From Lasiosphaeria ovina (taxonomy: Eukaryota; Ascomycota; Sordariomycetes; Sordariales; Lasiosphaeriaceae): 64,000 bases of DNA. The stretch spans positions 1,984,001 to 2,048,000 of the forward strand of contig JAULSN010000006.1 of the NCBI GenBank assembly GCA_033439765.1, read 5' to 3'. Below are positions 42,156-53,697 of this stretch, one piece after another. The notes under the pieces were generated by a model. That model had not been told where the DNA came from. It was given only the letters and a program-made list of their open reading frames with translations, and ran no database searches. Numbering within the stretch: position 1 is the first letter of the stretch; every line of letters begins with the position of its first letter. The position numbers and the translations under genes are program-made.

Positions 42156-43967
42156 CTAAACTAAGGTAATATCCTGAAAAGAAAACCCCGGCAGATTCAG
42201 GCCTTCCCCGTACATTAACCCATCTATATAACACTCGCCGACGAGCTGGTAGTGCTGCTCGTCACCGCCATGGCTTCCCACGCTGCGCACCACAAACGGA
42301 ACTCGAGTGCCCGACAACAGGCAGATTCCATCGCCCTTCTGCGTCTCAATCGGAACCTGGCCTAGGAGCCCGTCCGTGGTGATACAGAACCGTCTCCGGT
42401 AGCAGGCTCGAGCAACCAAAGTTCCGAAAAGCTCTGCCATTGACACGGCCCGCTCGGGAAGAAGACTCTTGTGGTACTTGAAACTCAGAGCGAAAGCCCG
42501 GTAGTGGTCGAGGCCGAGCGGTTCCCGCCCCAAAGGGGCAATGCCGTTGTCGACAATTAGAGACCTGATATGGGACTCAACGCCTCCCGGCCGTGTCACC
42601 GACGCAAACATGACGGTTTGTCCATACCAATTAGAAGCCTCGGGATTATCAGGAAGCCATACAGACTGGTGATTCTGAAACAGACTGGATCCAAGCGTCG
42701 CTACCTTTGAAAGGATGGAGCCTCGGACGACGAGAGCTTTGTAGTTACCACCCCAGTCGAAATGGGCCACGGGTGGCATGTCCCGCGTAGAGTCGTAGGC
42801 TGGTTTATTTTCAACTGAATCGTTGCGCCCGAGAGTGGCAGTGATCCGACAAGTTGTCCAGTCTGGAACCCAGGAGGGTAACCTGTGATTCTTCTGGTAA
42901 CATCCAGCCTCGTACAGGAAGTCCAGTTTCTGTAAAGTCTGCACAGAGTATTTGCAACAGTCCACAAACACGTCCTCAACCGACTTTGTGTAGTCGGGCT
43001 GCAACTCGGGCGCATCGCAGTCTTCCGCAATTCCGAGGTAGCCGAAGACGTGGTCACGGGCGTCTGTTGCGGCCGGGCCGATCCCACGCCCCAGGAGGCT
43101 CATCATGGTGGGCAATTTTCCGGATTCTCTACAGGCACGCAATGCGCTGAGTCTGTTCATACAGTAGAGAGATTTCTGGAGGGCTTCACGGATATCGTCG
43201 GTTTCCGAGGTCACAAGGAACTGGTTGTATAGGCCCAGGCAACGGAGGTTGTACTCAAGCCAGCCAAAGTACCAATAAGGTAGGACGGCGCGTCCATTCC
43301 CGCAGGTGAGGAGGGGCGCATCGGCAAGCGCGAACTCCTGGACGATCCAGACGCGTGTAAACCAAGGGCGGAGAAGAAATTTCTCGAGCGCTTCCCAGTA
43401 GGGGCTGTTGAATGGCGGTAGCCCGTATTGGCGCGGATCCGGTGGCCAGTTTGCTTGGTAGACGGGAAGCAACACCTTGGCGTTTCGCTGCTCTTCGGTG
43501 TATTTTTCCTCTCGAAGCTCTTTCGCGAGGTCGTAGATGCGGCCCAGCAACTGTATGGCTAGATCTTCACCGCCCTGGGTCTCTCCAAGGTACACAGTGA
43601 CCTCGTCGGCCCTTCGGTAGATGTCCTTCATCATGCAGACCTGAGATGCTTTCTCCACATTGTCAGTCTGGTTGATGCAGACCCCATCGGCCCAGACGAC
43701 ACGAAATGCATCCGTATATCGTACAGCATGCAGAGCCGCGTGCAAGCTTGCCGTGATGCTGATTTCGGAGTCTCGGCATTCGATTGAATGGCTCAGCTCG
43801 CTGCTACCCCAGGTGTACGAAAGAGCCGAGAACTCGGGCAAGTCACTGTCGTCAATGCAGGCGTGCCGGATGAGCACCTTGATCGGTTCCCCCAGATCTC
43901 CGGGAAAGATCTTGAGCAGCCGAATGGTCCTGGGCCGGTTTATGGGTCGATAAATGAATGGTTTCAT
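42156..43967 (-). CDS. HET-domain (heterokaryon incompatibility) protein
   Basis: A 603-residue intronless protein. The HET domain (about residues 43-210) is clear: FSALSYTWGSSE, then VVWADGVCINQTDNVEKASQ, then MMKDIYRRADEVTVYLGETQ. The family triggers programmed cell death after fusion between unlike fungal individuals, usually together with an NLR or other partner. No such partner lies next to it here; the only NLR trace is the relic at 1.3 kb. The C-terminal half has the usual HET-family blocks (RDHVFGYLGIAEDC, LPSWVPDWTTCRITATLG, RFCITTDGLLGQVP), which mark the common fungal HET layout. It starts at ATG 43967 and ends TAG. It looks intact. Confidence 0.92.
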   Translation of the reverse strand: MKPFIYRPINRPRTIRLLKIFPGDLGEPIKVLIRHACIDDSDLPEFSALSYTWGSSELSHSIECRDSEISITASLHAALHAVRYTDAFRVVWADGVCINQTDNVEKASQVCMMKDIYRRADEVTVYLGETQGGEDLAIQLLGRIYDLAKELREEKYTEEQRNAKVLLPVYQANWPPDPRQYGLPPFNSPYWEALEKFLLRPWFTRVWIVQEFALADAPLLTCGNGRAVLPYWYFGWLEYNLRCLGLYNQFLVTSETDDIREALQKSLYCMNRLSALRACRESGKLPTMMSLLGRGIGPAATDARDHVFGYLGIAEDCDAPELQPDYTKSVEDVFVDCCKYSVQTLQKLDFLYEAGCYQKNHRLPSWVPDWTTCRITATLGRNDSVENKPAYDSTRDMPPVAHFDWGGNYKALVVRGSILSKVATLGSSLFQNHQSVWLPDNPEASNWYGQTVMFASVTRPGGVESHIRSLIVDNGIAPLGREPLGLDHYRAFALSFKYHKSLLPERAVSMAELFGTLVARACYRRRFCITTDGLLGQVPIETQKGDGICLLSGTRVPFVVRSVGSHGGDEQHYQLVGECYIDGLMYGEGLNLPGFSFQDITLV

Positions 43968-46900
43968 GATTTCGTCCCAGCCGACGGCAAGGGCGACAGG
44001 ACAGCAGAAGCGAAACTGACGGAGTGAGACAGTTGGCAGGCGCGACCAGCTGAATGGATTTCTTGCGCGCTTTATTGCAAGGCCTGACGGTGGAGTGGCG
44101 CAGCTGCCTGGAAGAGGCTTGCATCCAGCCCTCTGGCAGGTACGACTGGCAAAGCAGCCCGGACGGGAAAGTGCCTTCTTGGCAGCGGGTGCGGCGTCGG
44201 CTCATCGCCCAATGGTGCTCGATCGCGGGAACCAGAATGGCAACCAAAAATGCCTTGCCGAGTCGCCAGCCGGGTAAGGTGTACTGGTGATACTAGGTCT
44301 AGTCGCAGGTTATCGTATTATTCCATGGTGAACTCTGCGACTTTTGCAACGATATTATGGTCTCGTATTGCTCTAACTAGGCACTTACCCATCTCGGATA
44401 CTTTGCTTGTTCAAACATGAATCACTCCAGTAGTCGGTTATGCGCATCTACATCCCTCTTTCAGTTACCTGTACTCACCGACAGATCGTTCTCGATTCAC
44501 CTTTCGTCCTCCCCTCCCGTGCACACACCCTGGTTCCATGCGCATCCGTCCAGATATGAGCGGAAACGATTTCCAGGTAGGATCGCTGTCAAGGAAAAAA
44601 AAGCATGAACACTCCAAGAGAGATCTTCTCACCTGATAAGGGATTCACTGGCAGATATATCACGACAGGTGGGAGCCAGGGGGTTGCGCTTGCGGCCACA
44701 CCTTGTAGAGTTACATCCTTTCCAGAAGCGGTGGGTCTTTCTCAACGCGTCGCTACCGGTGATGGCACACCGATCGCAGACTGTTTGTTGCATAGTTGAA
44801 GAGCCCAAAGGTGCTGGCACCGTCGTTGGCTTTGTGCGACTCGCTGCTGGTATTCCAGGGAGCATTCAACGGCCGCCTGGATCAGGCGTTGCACAGCAAG
44901 GACTGGCGGGTCGGTTGCAAAGTGACACGAATCTGCCGTGTCGCGTGGGATTACCAGCGTACCGCCATTTCTAAAAGCGCCTCAGCAAACACCGCGCGGA
45001 CTCGAATCGTCTTGACCGAACTCTCAGCGGTGCATTTGTGGCCGCCGGTGTTTTCGCCGTCGCGTCCATCGGCAGAGGTGCTCGGGTTCTTTCGAACCGA
45101 CGGATCCGAAAGCTCGGCGTAGCACATAGGTGCCTGTGACCTGCTCTTGCTTCAGACGTTGTCAACCAACTCTGCCCCATTCTCCCAGTTTTCTTGTGCG
45201 GGGGCGCCAGCTGTTCGACTGACAAAGCAGCGGGCGGCCTCCAAGTTGGTGAGTTGACTCATTTCGCCATGTCGCAACCGCCGCTGCAAACCAGGATCGT
45301 AATCGAGACAACGTCAACCAGAATCGGGACAGGCTCCTTCGTGAGGATTGGCTTCCGCAGGACGGTCTATCGTGACAAAGGATACTTTAGGACCAGACGA
45401 CGACGAGAGCGGAACTCCACGAGGGATGGTCTTTCAGGGCGAACCTAGTCGCAATCGCAAGGGGGCTGCGGCAGCATGTCTCGTGTTGCAGCGCTTGTGG
45501 TTTGAGTCCATCATCCGTTGCGTCTCCTCCCGAGGCGGTGTTCGGGCGCAAGTGAAGACGGCGCGCGGCCTCCGACGTCGTGTCGCGGGCATGGCTGGTG
45601 ATGCTGTCATCGACACCCTTGTCTGCGCCCTGGAACAATAGCAGCGCAAGGCTGTCTAATCTCCTGGCGTCGGATCGACGTCGAGGTGAACCTCGGGGTG
45701 GGGGATTGTCGCATTAGCATACCGACCGGTGTGCAGTGCATGGGTTGATGCCCAACTCGGGGGAACCGACCACGACCAACGCGGCGCGGGAGACGAAACG
45801 AAACGAGACACGCACGAGCCTGATGAGCTGTCGTCGAGAAAGATTGTCCGGCCGGACCGAGGTCCCACGATGGTAAGTTCGTGGTGGTTTGGACCTTGGT
45901 GGGGAAAAGGCGGTTGGACCCGTCCGTGGTTCGCATTTTTTGCGCCGTTGCCTTTTTTTCTTTCTCTCTTTCCCAAGCGTCGCAAGACGGGAAAAAAGGC
46001 GACCGAGGGTGGGTGATCACAGTGCGATACGGGCCGACTGCGCGAGGAGTGAGGACGAAGCCTTGTCAGAAGCCTCGTCAGAATAGCCCAATCCTGGGAA
46101 GTTGGCTCCCGGCCAAGGCATGCTGGGTGCGCTTGCAGCAGGGTGAGGAAGAGTGAGGAAAGACGTGAAAGGGAAAGAACGGGGAACAGGTGCGCGGGGA
46201 CGGGTGGTGAAGACATGATATGACTGACAAATCAGACAGGGAAGGCCCGTGACCAGACCGCTAGAAACGGTCTTGCCTCGATTGTTTCCCACTGTGTTTG
46301 TCGGAGTAGGTTATGGCTTACCTGCAGGCTCCAGGCCTAAGAAGGTTTGCCTGGGCTTCCCCGGGCCCCACCTGTGCCACATGTGTGGGTTGTTAAACGC
46401 TGAGGTCTGTGTGCAGGTCACGGAAGGCAGTGGAATTACCGATTACCGCCCCTGCTCAGCGCACCAGGGATGCTGAAGCATGCTTGCTTGCATTATCTTG
46501 GAACCCAACCTTGTTTTTTTTTTTTTGGACGGGACTCACCCCTCAGGCCTCAGGCTCCAAGGTTACACGCAGCACAGGTGTGTGGGTAAGACACACACCG
46601 GTTCGATTCCTTTCAGCTAAATGTGTGACTGTTAGAATGCGTATTGCCCAGACTTTATTAGCGGCCTGAGGAAAATATTTCGATAAGACGGCGGCCCGAG
46701 CCTTGCGCTTTGTCCACCGAGTCCTTGCCGCCCCATTCTCGGCGTGACCGTGTCCTCCAGCTGAGTAAAAGTGGGGCGTGGGGAATGACAGGACGGAAAG
46801 AGCCATGACGCGGCTTGCAGACTTTGGAAGGACTGAGGCTTGCATCTGCGGGGCTATTCCGGGCGGCCGGGCCCAGATCACTCGACTGGTCTCCGGCCCA

Positions 46901-48852
46901 TCACTAATTACGGAAGTACCAAAGCTGAATGATATCATTCCCTGCTTTTGCTTTTCAGGTCCATTCGCTGTTGCTGAATAGTGCTCGGCGCAAATAATTT
47001 AGTGCAGGTAGGTAGTGGTTGGCTTCTCCTCAGGGAGGCCTCACCCAACCCTTACACCCCGTACACACCGACTTATTTCCCCAATCAGGCTTCCACACCC
47101 TGGTCTCGAAAAAGGAGCTGGTGTGTAGCTCCGATGCCCAAATTCCATCGGCGAGGCTACGCTCTCGTTGTTCCGCAAAGCGCCTCTATTCGGAGGTAAG
47201 GAGTCCTTAGATCCAATTGCCGACCCGAGGCAACGGTGCGGCCCCCCCCCCCCCCCCCCCCACAAGAGCATGGCGGAACAAAATATGGCAGTTAACGGCA
47301 GAGCTTGCAAGGTTTCTCAACGTCTACGTTTGGACAGTATGGTTGTCTCAGGACGGATACAGTCTCTCTCTATCTTGGCCCCCACGACACTGAGACATAC
47401 CTAACGGTGCGTCGATCCACCCCAGCCGTTGCCGGTAAAACGCAAGTAATATTTCCGCCGTATCTTGCACCTCATATGCAGGAATAAATCGACAGGGACT
47501 GTTCGCCTCGTGCGGTCAGATCAGGGTAGTCGGGTGGTGTTGCGTGCACGGCCCCTGAAGGTAAATCGCCTTGGGCTCTGGACGAGTGATTGGGCAATCA
47601 CGCGGCAAGCATGCCAACAAGGCCAGGTGTGCAGGCACCCGCCTTTTAACCCCCTTTTTTTTTTAACACTGGCTGGAACTTGCCGTCTCTCTCGCACATC
47701 CAAACCCGATCTTTCTTCTTCCTTGATCTTCTTTAAACAAAAGACCCGCAGATGGTCACCAAATCGTGATAGCCGTTGATTTGATCGAAGTTATGATACA
47801 CGGCACATTGTAGTCGTCTCTTTCAGGTCACTTAATGTACCTGAGGTTGGCCTCTCCCACGATTCCATCAAAAACGGTTTGGGGATCCTTCGTCTTACAT
47901 GCGCGAAGGGTCGATGAAGAAGAGGAGTCCGTTTACGGATACAGTGACGATTAGTATCCCACACGGAGGATGCAAATTGCTTAGCCCATTGTCTGATATT
48001 CGCCTCACATCAATGGACGGACGGAAACAAAAGTACAACAGGGCTTGTGCTTGTGGCCTCGGGATGATACATGGATGCAGTGCAGTGCAGACTGTGCAGT
48101 GCAGTGCATCAGTGGTGGGAGGCTGCATTTGACGGCCCCGCAACAGAGCCGAATCGTCGGTCAAGGAAGCCCGAGGTTGACTTTTGAGGTGTACCGTCCA
48201 GACAACGCCAGTATTCTGCATTGCAGTACGTCCCATACCTTGGTACGGAATAAGTAAAGTAAATTTAGAAATCAAGATTGGCTGAGATTGTTTGCTTGCC
48301 GTACAACACGTGGAGCCCAAACAACAAATTGTCCCACCGATACTTGAACTGATCGTGGGAGTCTGTCCAATAGTGACTCACAGAGGGCTGGCCGGGCAGT
48401 TGTTGGTAGTGTGGTGCCTGGAGGCTGGAGAGGGGTGCGTCCAATCCGGGCACTCAGCCCTACGAGACATCTGCGCTCCCTTTTTGCCCAACTAGCAACA
48501 AATGAGAAAATACGCCAATCTACAACGCGCTGCATCATATATGTACCAACCCGTACACCAGGCTCCATGAACATACACAGCGGTACCTCGTGCTACGCAG
48601 TTCCAACGTTACCTTACCGATTGCTGGATTTAAGCTTCCGTGGGCATGCGATCCATGGATGTGGTTTGGTACTCCTCCGGGAGCGTCCCAGGGCCTAAAG
48701 CCTGGACTTACGGCGCTGGCGGGCAGTGCATGTGGCGCGCTTTTCCCCGAGGGGCACCTCACTATCATAGCAACCTTGGACGTTTGATGAAAATGGAAAG
48801 AAGTGAGGCCCAACTTGAGCCGCCTGGCCCAGGTGCGAAGAGTAGATAATTG
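43968..48852. other. long gene-poor region
   Basis: Nearly 5 kb without a recognisable gene. Frames at 44054-44290, 44796-45122, 45348-45641 and 45656-46216 are short, on mixed strands, and match nothing I know. A T-run lies at about 46513-46526. Short GTGCA repeats occur at 48075-48108. The segment may hold non-coding RNAs or decayed elements that I cannot detect. Confidence 0.45.
47242..47261. repeat. poly-C tract, 20 bases
   Basis: Uninterrupted C homopolymer. Confidence 0.95.
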
Positions 48853-48860
48853 TATAAAAG
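48853..48860 (+). promoter_or_regulatory. TATA-like box before the zinc-finger gene
   Basis: TATAAAAG lies about 105 bases before the ATG at 48963, with a second TATAAAG 15 bases further. Spacing fits a fungal core promoter with a short leader. Confidence 0.45.
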
Positions 48861-48962
48861 GCGGCCGTATAAAGCGTGAAGTGCTCGCAGGATGTCTCAG
48901 ATGGCTTCTAAAGGCGGTTGCGGAAAAATAACCACTTGACGCGTGACATTGACATTGAAATC

Positions 48963-49907
48963 ATGAGCCAGCGAGAGCAACTCCCGGCCGGTTGGGGCCA
49001 TGGCGGTCCAGGCGCTGCGGGGCTCCCTGACGACAGCGAGACCGGGCCGCCTGGCTGGGATGACCCTAACCCCGCCCCCTATGGCCCCGCCGCCAGCCAA
49101 TTTGGCTATGCCCCCAACTACCACTATCACACTCCCACCCAGACAAACTATGCTGGCGACGCATTCGAACAACACGGCTCCTGGCACGGCGGCACATACG
49201 ACACCCCATACGCGGAGCCGTGGCCGCAATTCGACCAAGACGCACTGGGCCACGCCCCGGACGAGTACTCGGCTCCCGGTCATGACGCCAGTCATGGCGT
49301 CGAGAGCGACACGTACTCGCTCGAATATGGCACTGGAATGTCCGAAGCCGAACTTGAAGGCCTCGAGAACGACATCAATCACATCTCGCTGTCGCCGCCG
49401 CACGAGATGGACCCGGCTGCCGGCTATGACTATGACTATGACGTCGCTGGGCCGTCGGGCGAAGGCGGCAGCGGATATGCGCAGCCCGCCCCGGTGGCCC
49501 AGCAAGCTCACCGGTCGCACCGACACCGCCGACCAGAAGTCGCGTCGGGGAGCAGCTTGAGGTGCCACATCTGCAACGAAACCTTCAACAGCAGCAAGAA
49601 CCGCATGCGGCACGACCTGAGCAAGAAACACCGCGACAATCTCGCGGCCATCCGCCCGACCCCGGACGTAGTCAAATCATACCAATGCGCCTGCTCCTAC
49701 ACCCAGGCCCGCAAGGATCTCTACCGCCGCCACCTGGCCACGTGCAGGTTCCCCTTCCCGGCCCAGTTCGGGCCCCAGGTCCTGTACAACTGCAACTGCG
49801 GCTTCCAGGACAACGACAAGGACGAGCACATGACCCACATCAACGTGTGCGGCCGCAAGAGATGGAGCAAGGGACGAGGATCCAGCGAGGCAGCTCGATC
49901 GACCTGA
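48963..49907 (+). CDS. C2H2 zinc-finger protein, single exon
   Basis: A 314-residue protein. The N-terminal 190 residues are disordered (Gly/Pro/Tyr-rich, with an acidic stretch near EAELEGLENDIN). The C-terminal third carries three Cys/His units: a canonical CHICNETFNSS...RMRHDLSKKH finger, a CACSYTQARKDLYRRHLATC unit and a CNCGFQDNDKDEHMTHINVC unit, the last two being C-x-C...H...C variants. Fungal proteins with one classical and two variant fingers are usually unnamed putative transcription factors. The ATG at 48963 is chosen over the non-ATG extension upstream. A basic tail (GRKRWSKGRG) may be a nuclear signal. Targets unknown. Confidence 0.82.
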   Translation: MSQREQLPAGWGHGGPGAAGLPDDSETGPPGWDDPNPAPYGPAASQFGYAPNYHYHTPTQTNYAGDAFEQHGSWHGGTYDTPYAEPWPQFDQDALGHAPDEYSAPGHDASHGVESDTYSLEYGTGMSEAELEGLENDINHISLSPPHEMDPAAGYDYDYDVAGPSGEGGSGYAQPAPVAQQAHRSHRHRRPEVASGSSLRCHICNETFNSSKNRMRHDLSKKHRDNLAAIRPTPDVVKSYQCACSYTQARKDLYRRHLATCRFPFPAQFGPQVLYNCNCGFQDNDKDEHMTHINVCGRKRWSKGRGSSEAARST

Positions 49908-52900
49908 GCCGCTGGACACCATGTGACCGGGGTGAGAGGATGCTGCTGTGATATACGATACCTTTTACATATGTTTTCAACAACTGCATGGGGTGCCGGT
50001 TGCTCTCTCGGTTATCAAAAAACAAATTTCCCCCCGGCGGACCAAAATATCACGACCTTGGCATTTCAAAAGCATTCGCAAGACGATGAATGGACGAGCA
50101 ATAACGAATTGGGACCCCAGACCACCAGATAGATACCGTCAAAGAGACGGACGGTCAGGCTTGCGAGGCATTTTGCATTTTGGACATCGGCATAGGCCCG
50201 ATATGTTTTGTTATTACTAGTACGACGCAGATAAAAGCTGTAGCATCTCTCCTTTCAATATTTTCTGTGATCTATAATGGTTGGGTTGTCTGTCTCTCTC
50301 TCCGCGTGCACCTATTATTCAATTGTCCGAGATGAGGAAGCCACCAAGTGGCCGAGCATTAATCCTCGACTATTAATTACCGCCCTCGATAACAATCCCG
50401 CCATCCAATTTTCACATCCCGAGTCGTGGCCGAGGTTTGCAACTTGCCAAGCCCGGCTGTTCCGCCGCAAATTATCTTATCTCCATCAAAAAGAACCCGG
50501 CCTTAAGCTTAAGGAGCCGCGCATGACGAGCCGCATCGGACTAACAATGGTGGTGAACCCACGGGGCCGGAACCATCTGCAAGCCTGGCTGCCTGGCATC
50601 TGACATATGGAAGTGAGTAAGCGCCTAATTCGTCGTGTCCTATCGGGTGCTGCCGTTTTTGGCTAACTGCACACAAAACAAACACGGCGGCTATCTAGGC
50701 ACCCCTCCCATGTCAGATCCTCACTAGTCTCAGATCCGGCTATCCTACAGGGTTGGCAAAATAAGTGTGGTGGGTGGGTGGTGGTACTGGTTCAGCCCTA
50801 CACACCGGCTTTTCCGCCCGAGCGCGGCCCCTGGGCCGCCTTTCTGCAGGTCATCCGGCGGTGAGGGGAAGGCCCTTCCCTCGGAAAGCCAATTACGGAG
50901 CATGTGCCGCCAAGATGGTGGGATGGATGCCAACAGCCGGCAAAAACTGCACTCCCGCCCCAGAGGGCTCGGCTCCTGATGAGGCCCTCGCTTTTTCTGC
51001 AAGGGGGTGGCTCATCATGACTTGAACCGTAACTATTCCGTTTCTATCCGGTCATTCGACACCTAACCCAAGCCCATTTTTAACATTTCTTTCCGGCCGT
51101 TTTGTATTACTTCACATCAGCATCCCGACTGCTGCGGTGATGGAATGTAAGCAGACGCCTCCCGCCGACAAATTCCATCTCCGACCATCGGACCAATGGC
51201 TGCGTAATTACAGCCAATCCACTGCCGGCTTCTGATTGCGGTTATATGTTCCGGCACAGTCGTGGGCTTCTAAGCCCCAGCCTTGACCATTCACCCAATC
51301 CTACGAGGGCTGATGTGTTAGTCCTCACCCGCCAGGTGTGCAGCAAACTGCAAAGGATGATGATCAATAACCGGTTTTTTGCTACGGAGGGACATTTTCC
51401 ACCTTTGTAGAAAAGAAATAGGAGAAGTAAATAAAGAGCGACAAGCAAGAACAAAGAAAATGAAAGCGGATTCAGGGGCTGGCGAGACGAGAGCTGAAAA
51501 CGCCACAGTTGGCGGGGCGACAGACTAAAAACGGAGCCTAAGCCATTGAAGGCAGCGCTGATTTCGAAGGACATCTGTGAAAGCCTTTGTGACATTTGGT
51601 AGTATTGAGTGATAGAGTGTCGTTAATCTTGAGTTGTCTATTAATCTTCGGAAGACTAGATCTTGGCGATATCCGAATCTTGAAATTAGCCTTGACATTT
51701 AATTACCTGCCGGGTATCTCTGAAACAATGCGGTTTAACGGCCTGGGGAGTACCATACTCGGTGAAAGTTGCGCTATGTTGTTAGCTACCGCTATTTACA
51801 ACGGCAGACAAAACAGACGGCTGTTCCCTGGAGGTCTGACTGGGTATAGTCTGTAGGGTATCCCGGCACTCGCTATTCCATTTCTCACCCAGTGTTTCAT
51901 CTAACTGCACTACAGGGGGCGGTGAACGGCCCGGGATCATCGCTGCATTTACCAAGAAAATAAAGGATTTAATACAGTTTTGAAGAGCAAATGGAACAAA
52001 TAAAAGGCACTAATTGATACTATACTAATGTTGATAATAATCACTTGCAGCACATTCATATGGTCAACTTTGGAAGTAATACCAATACTTTAGCAAGGTA
52101 GCTAGCCGGAATTTATGTGTTTTGCTTTTACCGCTATGCAGAAAGAAATATTCATCAAGTAGCAAGCCATATGGCCTTGGGATGACTTTGGCTAAACACA
52201 TGGCAAGCTGAGGCAAAAGAGTTCTGGGCAGACCATTTGTTGGGAGATAGATAATAGGAGATGACTTGCTTGGTTGTCTTCAATCTATCAGGAAGACGGC
52301 CGAGTTTATATATACTGTATATGACCTGAAGACTGGATCCTGAGTGGGCACCCCGGACGGCGATGAGGGTCTAGGTTGCGAGTGGTGCATGGCCTGACAT
52401 CGCCACTTAAGCCTGACATTGCCACATTGTGCTACACCATTGGATACTTATCGTAATGCAGCGACCACGGGTGCGCATTTTTGACAAGTTACCTAGCCGC
52501 CGGAGAGGGCAGATTTCCGCGAAGTAATAGAACTTGATGGCATTACCACTAACTCCACTTGGAATTTATAGAACTTCATGGCGGTTTAGAGTAGCGACAA
52601 CACGCCATCGCCGCCATGCACAAATAGACATGACCTTAGACCTGCCCTACCCAATCTCACCCATTGCTCATGAAAGATACGCTTCTCACAAATGAGTTAG
52701 TTCCAGAACTAAGGTATTCTAGCAATTTAAGTAACGCGCATCTGAAGACATTTGCCGTGTAATACGCAATCCTCGAATCCACCAAAGTCTAGAACAGAGT
52801 CTGTTAACATGTGCGGCATAATTCTCATAAAACATCTCGGGAAACATCAGGACAGGCATCAACCCACGATGTCACCCCACAACTAGGGTTACTATTGACG

Positions 52901-53586
52901 AATAAATATGCCTCTATGCGTATCTATCCGCGGCGGCTAACGCAGCACATAGGATGCGTATGCATGGCCCCCAACCAATGCGATTGTGTCTTTCCTCTCT
53001 CACTCAGTTGCATCGCATGCTCGCATCTCGACGTGGAATAAAAACGGTCAGCTACCAATTAGTTGCATTAGATGTAACCGGCGGGGTCCCCGCTGCTACC
53101 AATGGCGGGGCTCCATCTTATGACTGTTTTGTTGGTGTTGTCGCGGCTACGGCACAGCAGTGCAACACGGCTATCAAGACTAATCGAGTCGTCCATGCAA
53201 CCAAGGCCCGTGTGCTGCCTAGAACTTTGCTGGAATTTTTACTAGTCTCAGGCGCCTTCCCCAATTGCGGCACGGCCCCCAGTTTTGCTAGCCACCGCCT
53301 TTAATATAATTCGTCCCGTTCGCGGGGACATGTCTATCTGCCCGCCTGTTCGGCAGCCTGCCGGCGAAACCTCTGTAATATTTGCCTCGGTGTAACCCTG
53401 CAGGACAACCACCCGGGAACTCGTATTCGACAGGCACAATCCTTCAGAGAACCAACATATTGCCTTGCACATGACAGAGGTTTCTGGATGCAGCCAACAC
53501 GCGTGACTCTCGGCCTTGTGCTGAAAAGGGAAACAATGAGCGGCTTCACTGCCCAGGCCGCCTAGCGACTCTCGGGCAGCTTCAAG
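49908..53586. other. gene-poor region, AT-richer between 51.6 and 53.0 kb
   Basis: No gene is recognised in about 3.7 kb. Composition becomes more AT-rich at about 51600-53000. Small frames on both strands are unlike proteins. Confidence 0.45.
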
Positions 53587-53593
53587 TATAAAG
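53587..53593 (+). promoter_or_regulatory. TATA box of the secreted two-module gene
   Basis: TATAAAG lies 105 bases before the ATG at 53698, followed by a pyrimidine-rich leader (about 53615-53665). Confidence 0.5.
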
Positions 53594-53697
53594 ACTCGGT
53601 CCTTTGCCGTCCCTTCACAAACAGAACTTTCGGATCACGCACTCCCCAGCTTCCACTCCTCTCTTCAGCCAAAGAGTTACTTCTGACTGCAGCTACT

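Noticed and set aside
45656..46216. Possible small gene on the minus strand
   Set aside because: No ATG-led conserved segment, no domain, and low-complexity Ser/Pro/Arg content.
46556..46625. tRNA-like string ggttcgattcc
   Set aside because: No matching acceptor stem; surrounding bases do not form a D or anticodon arm.
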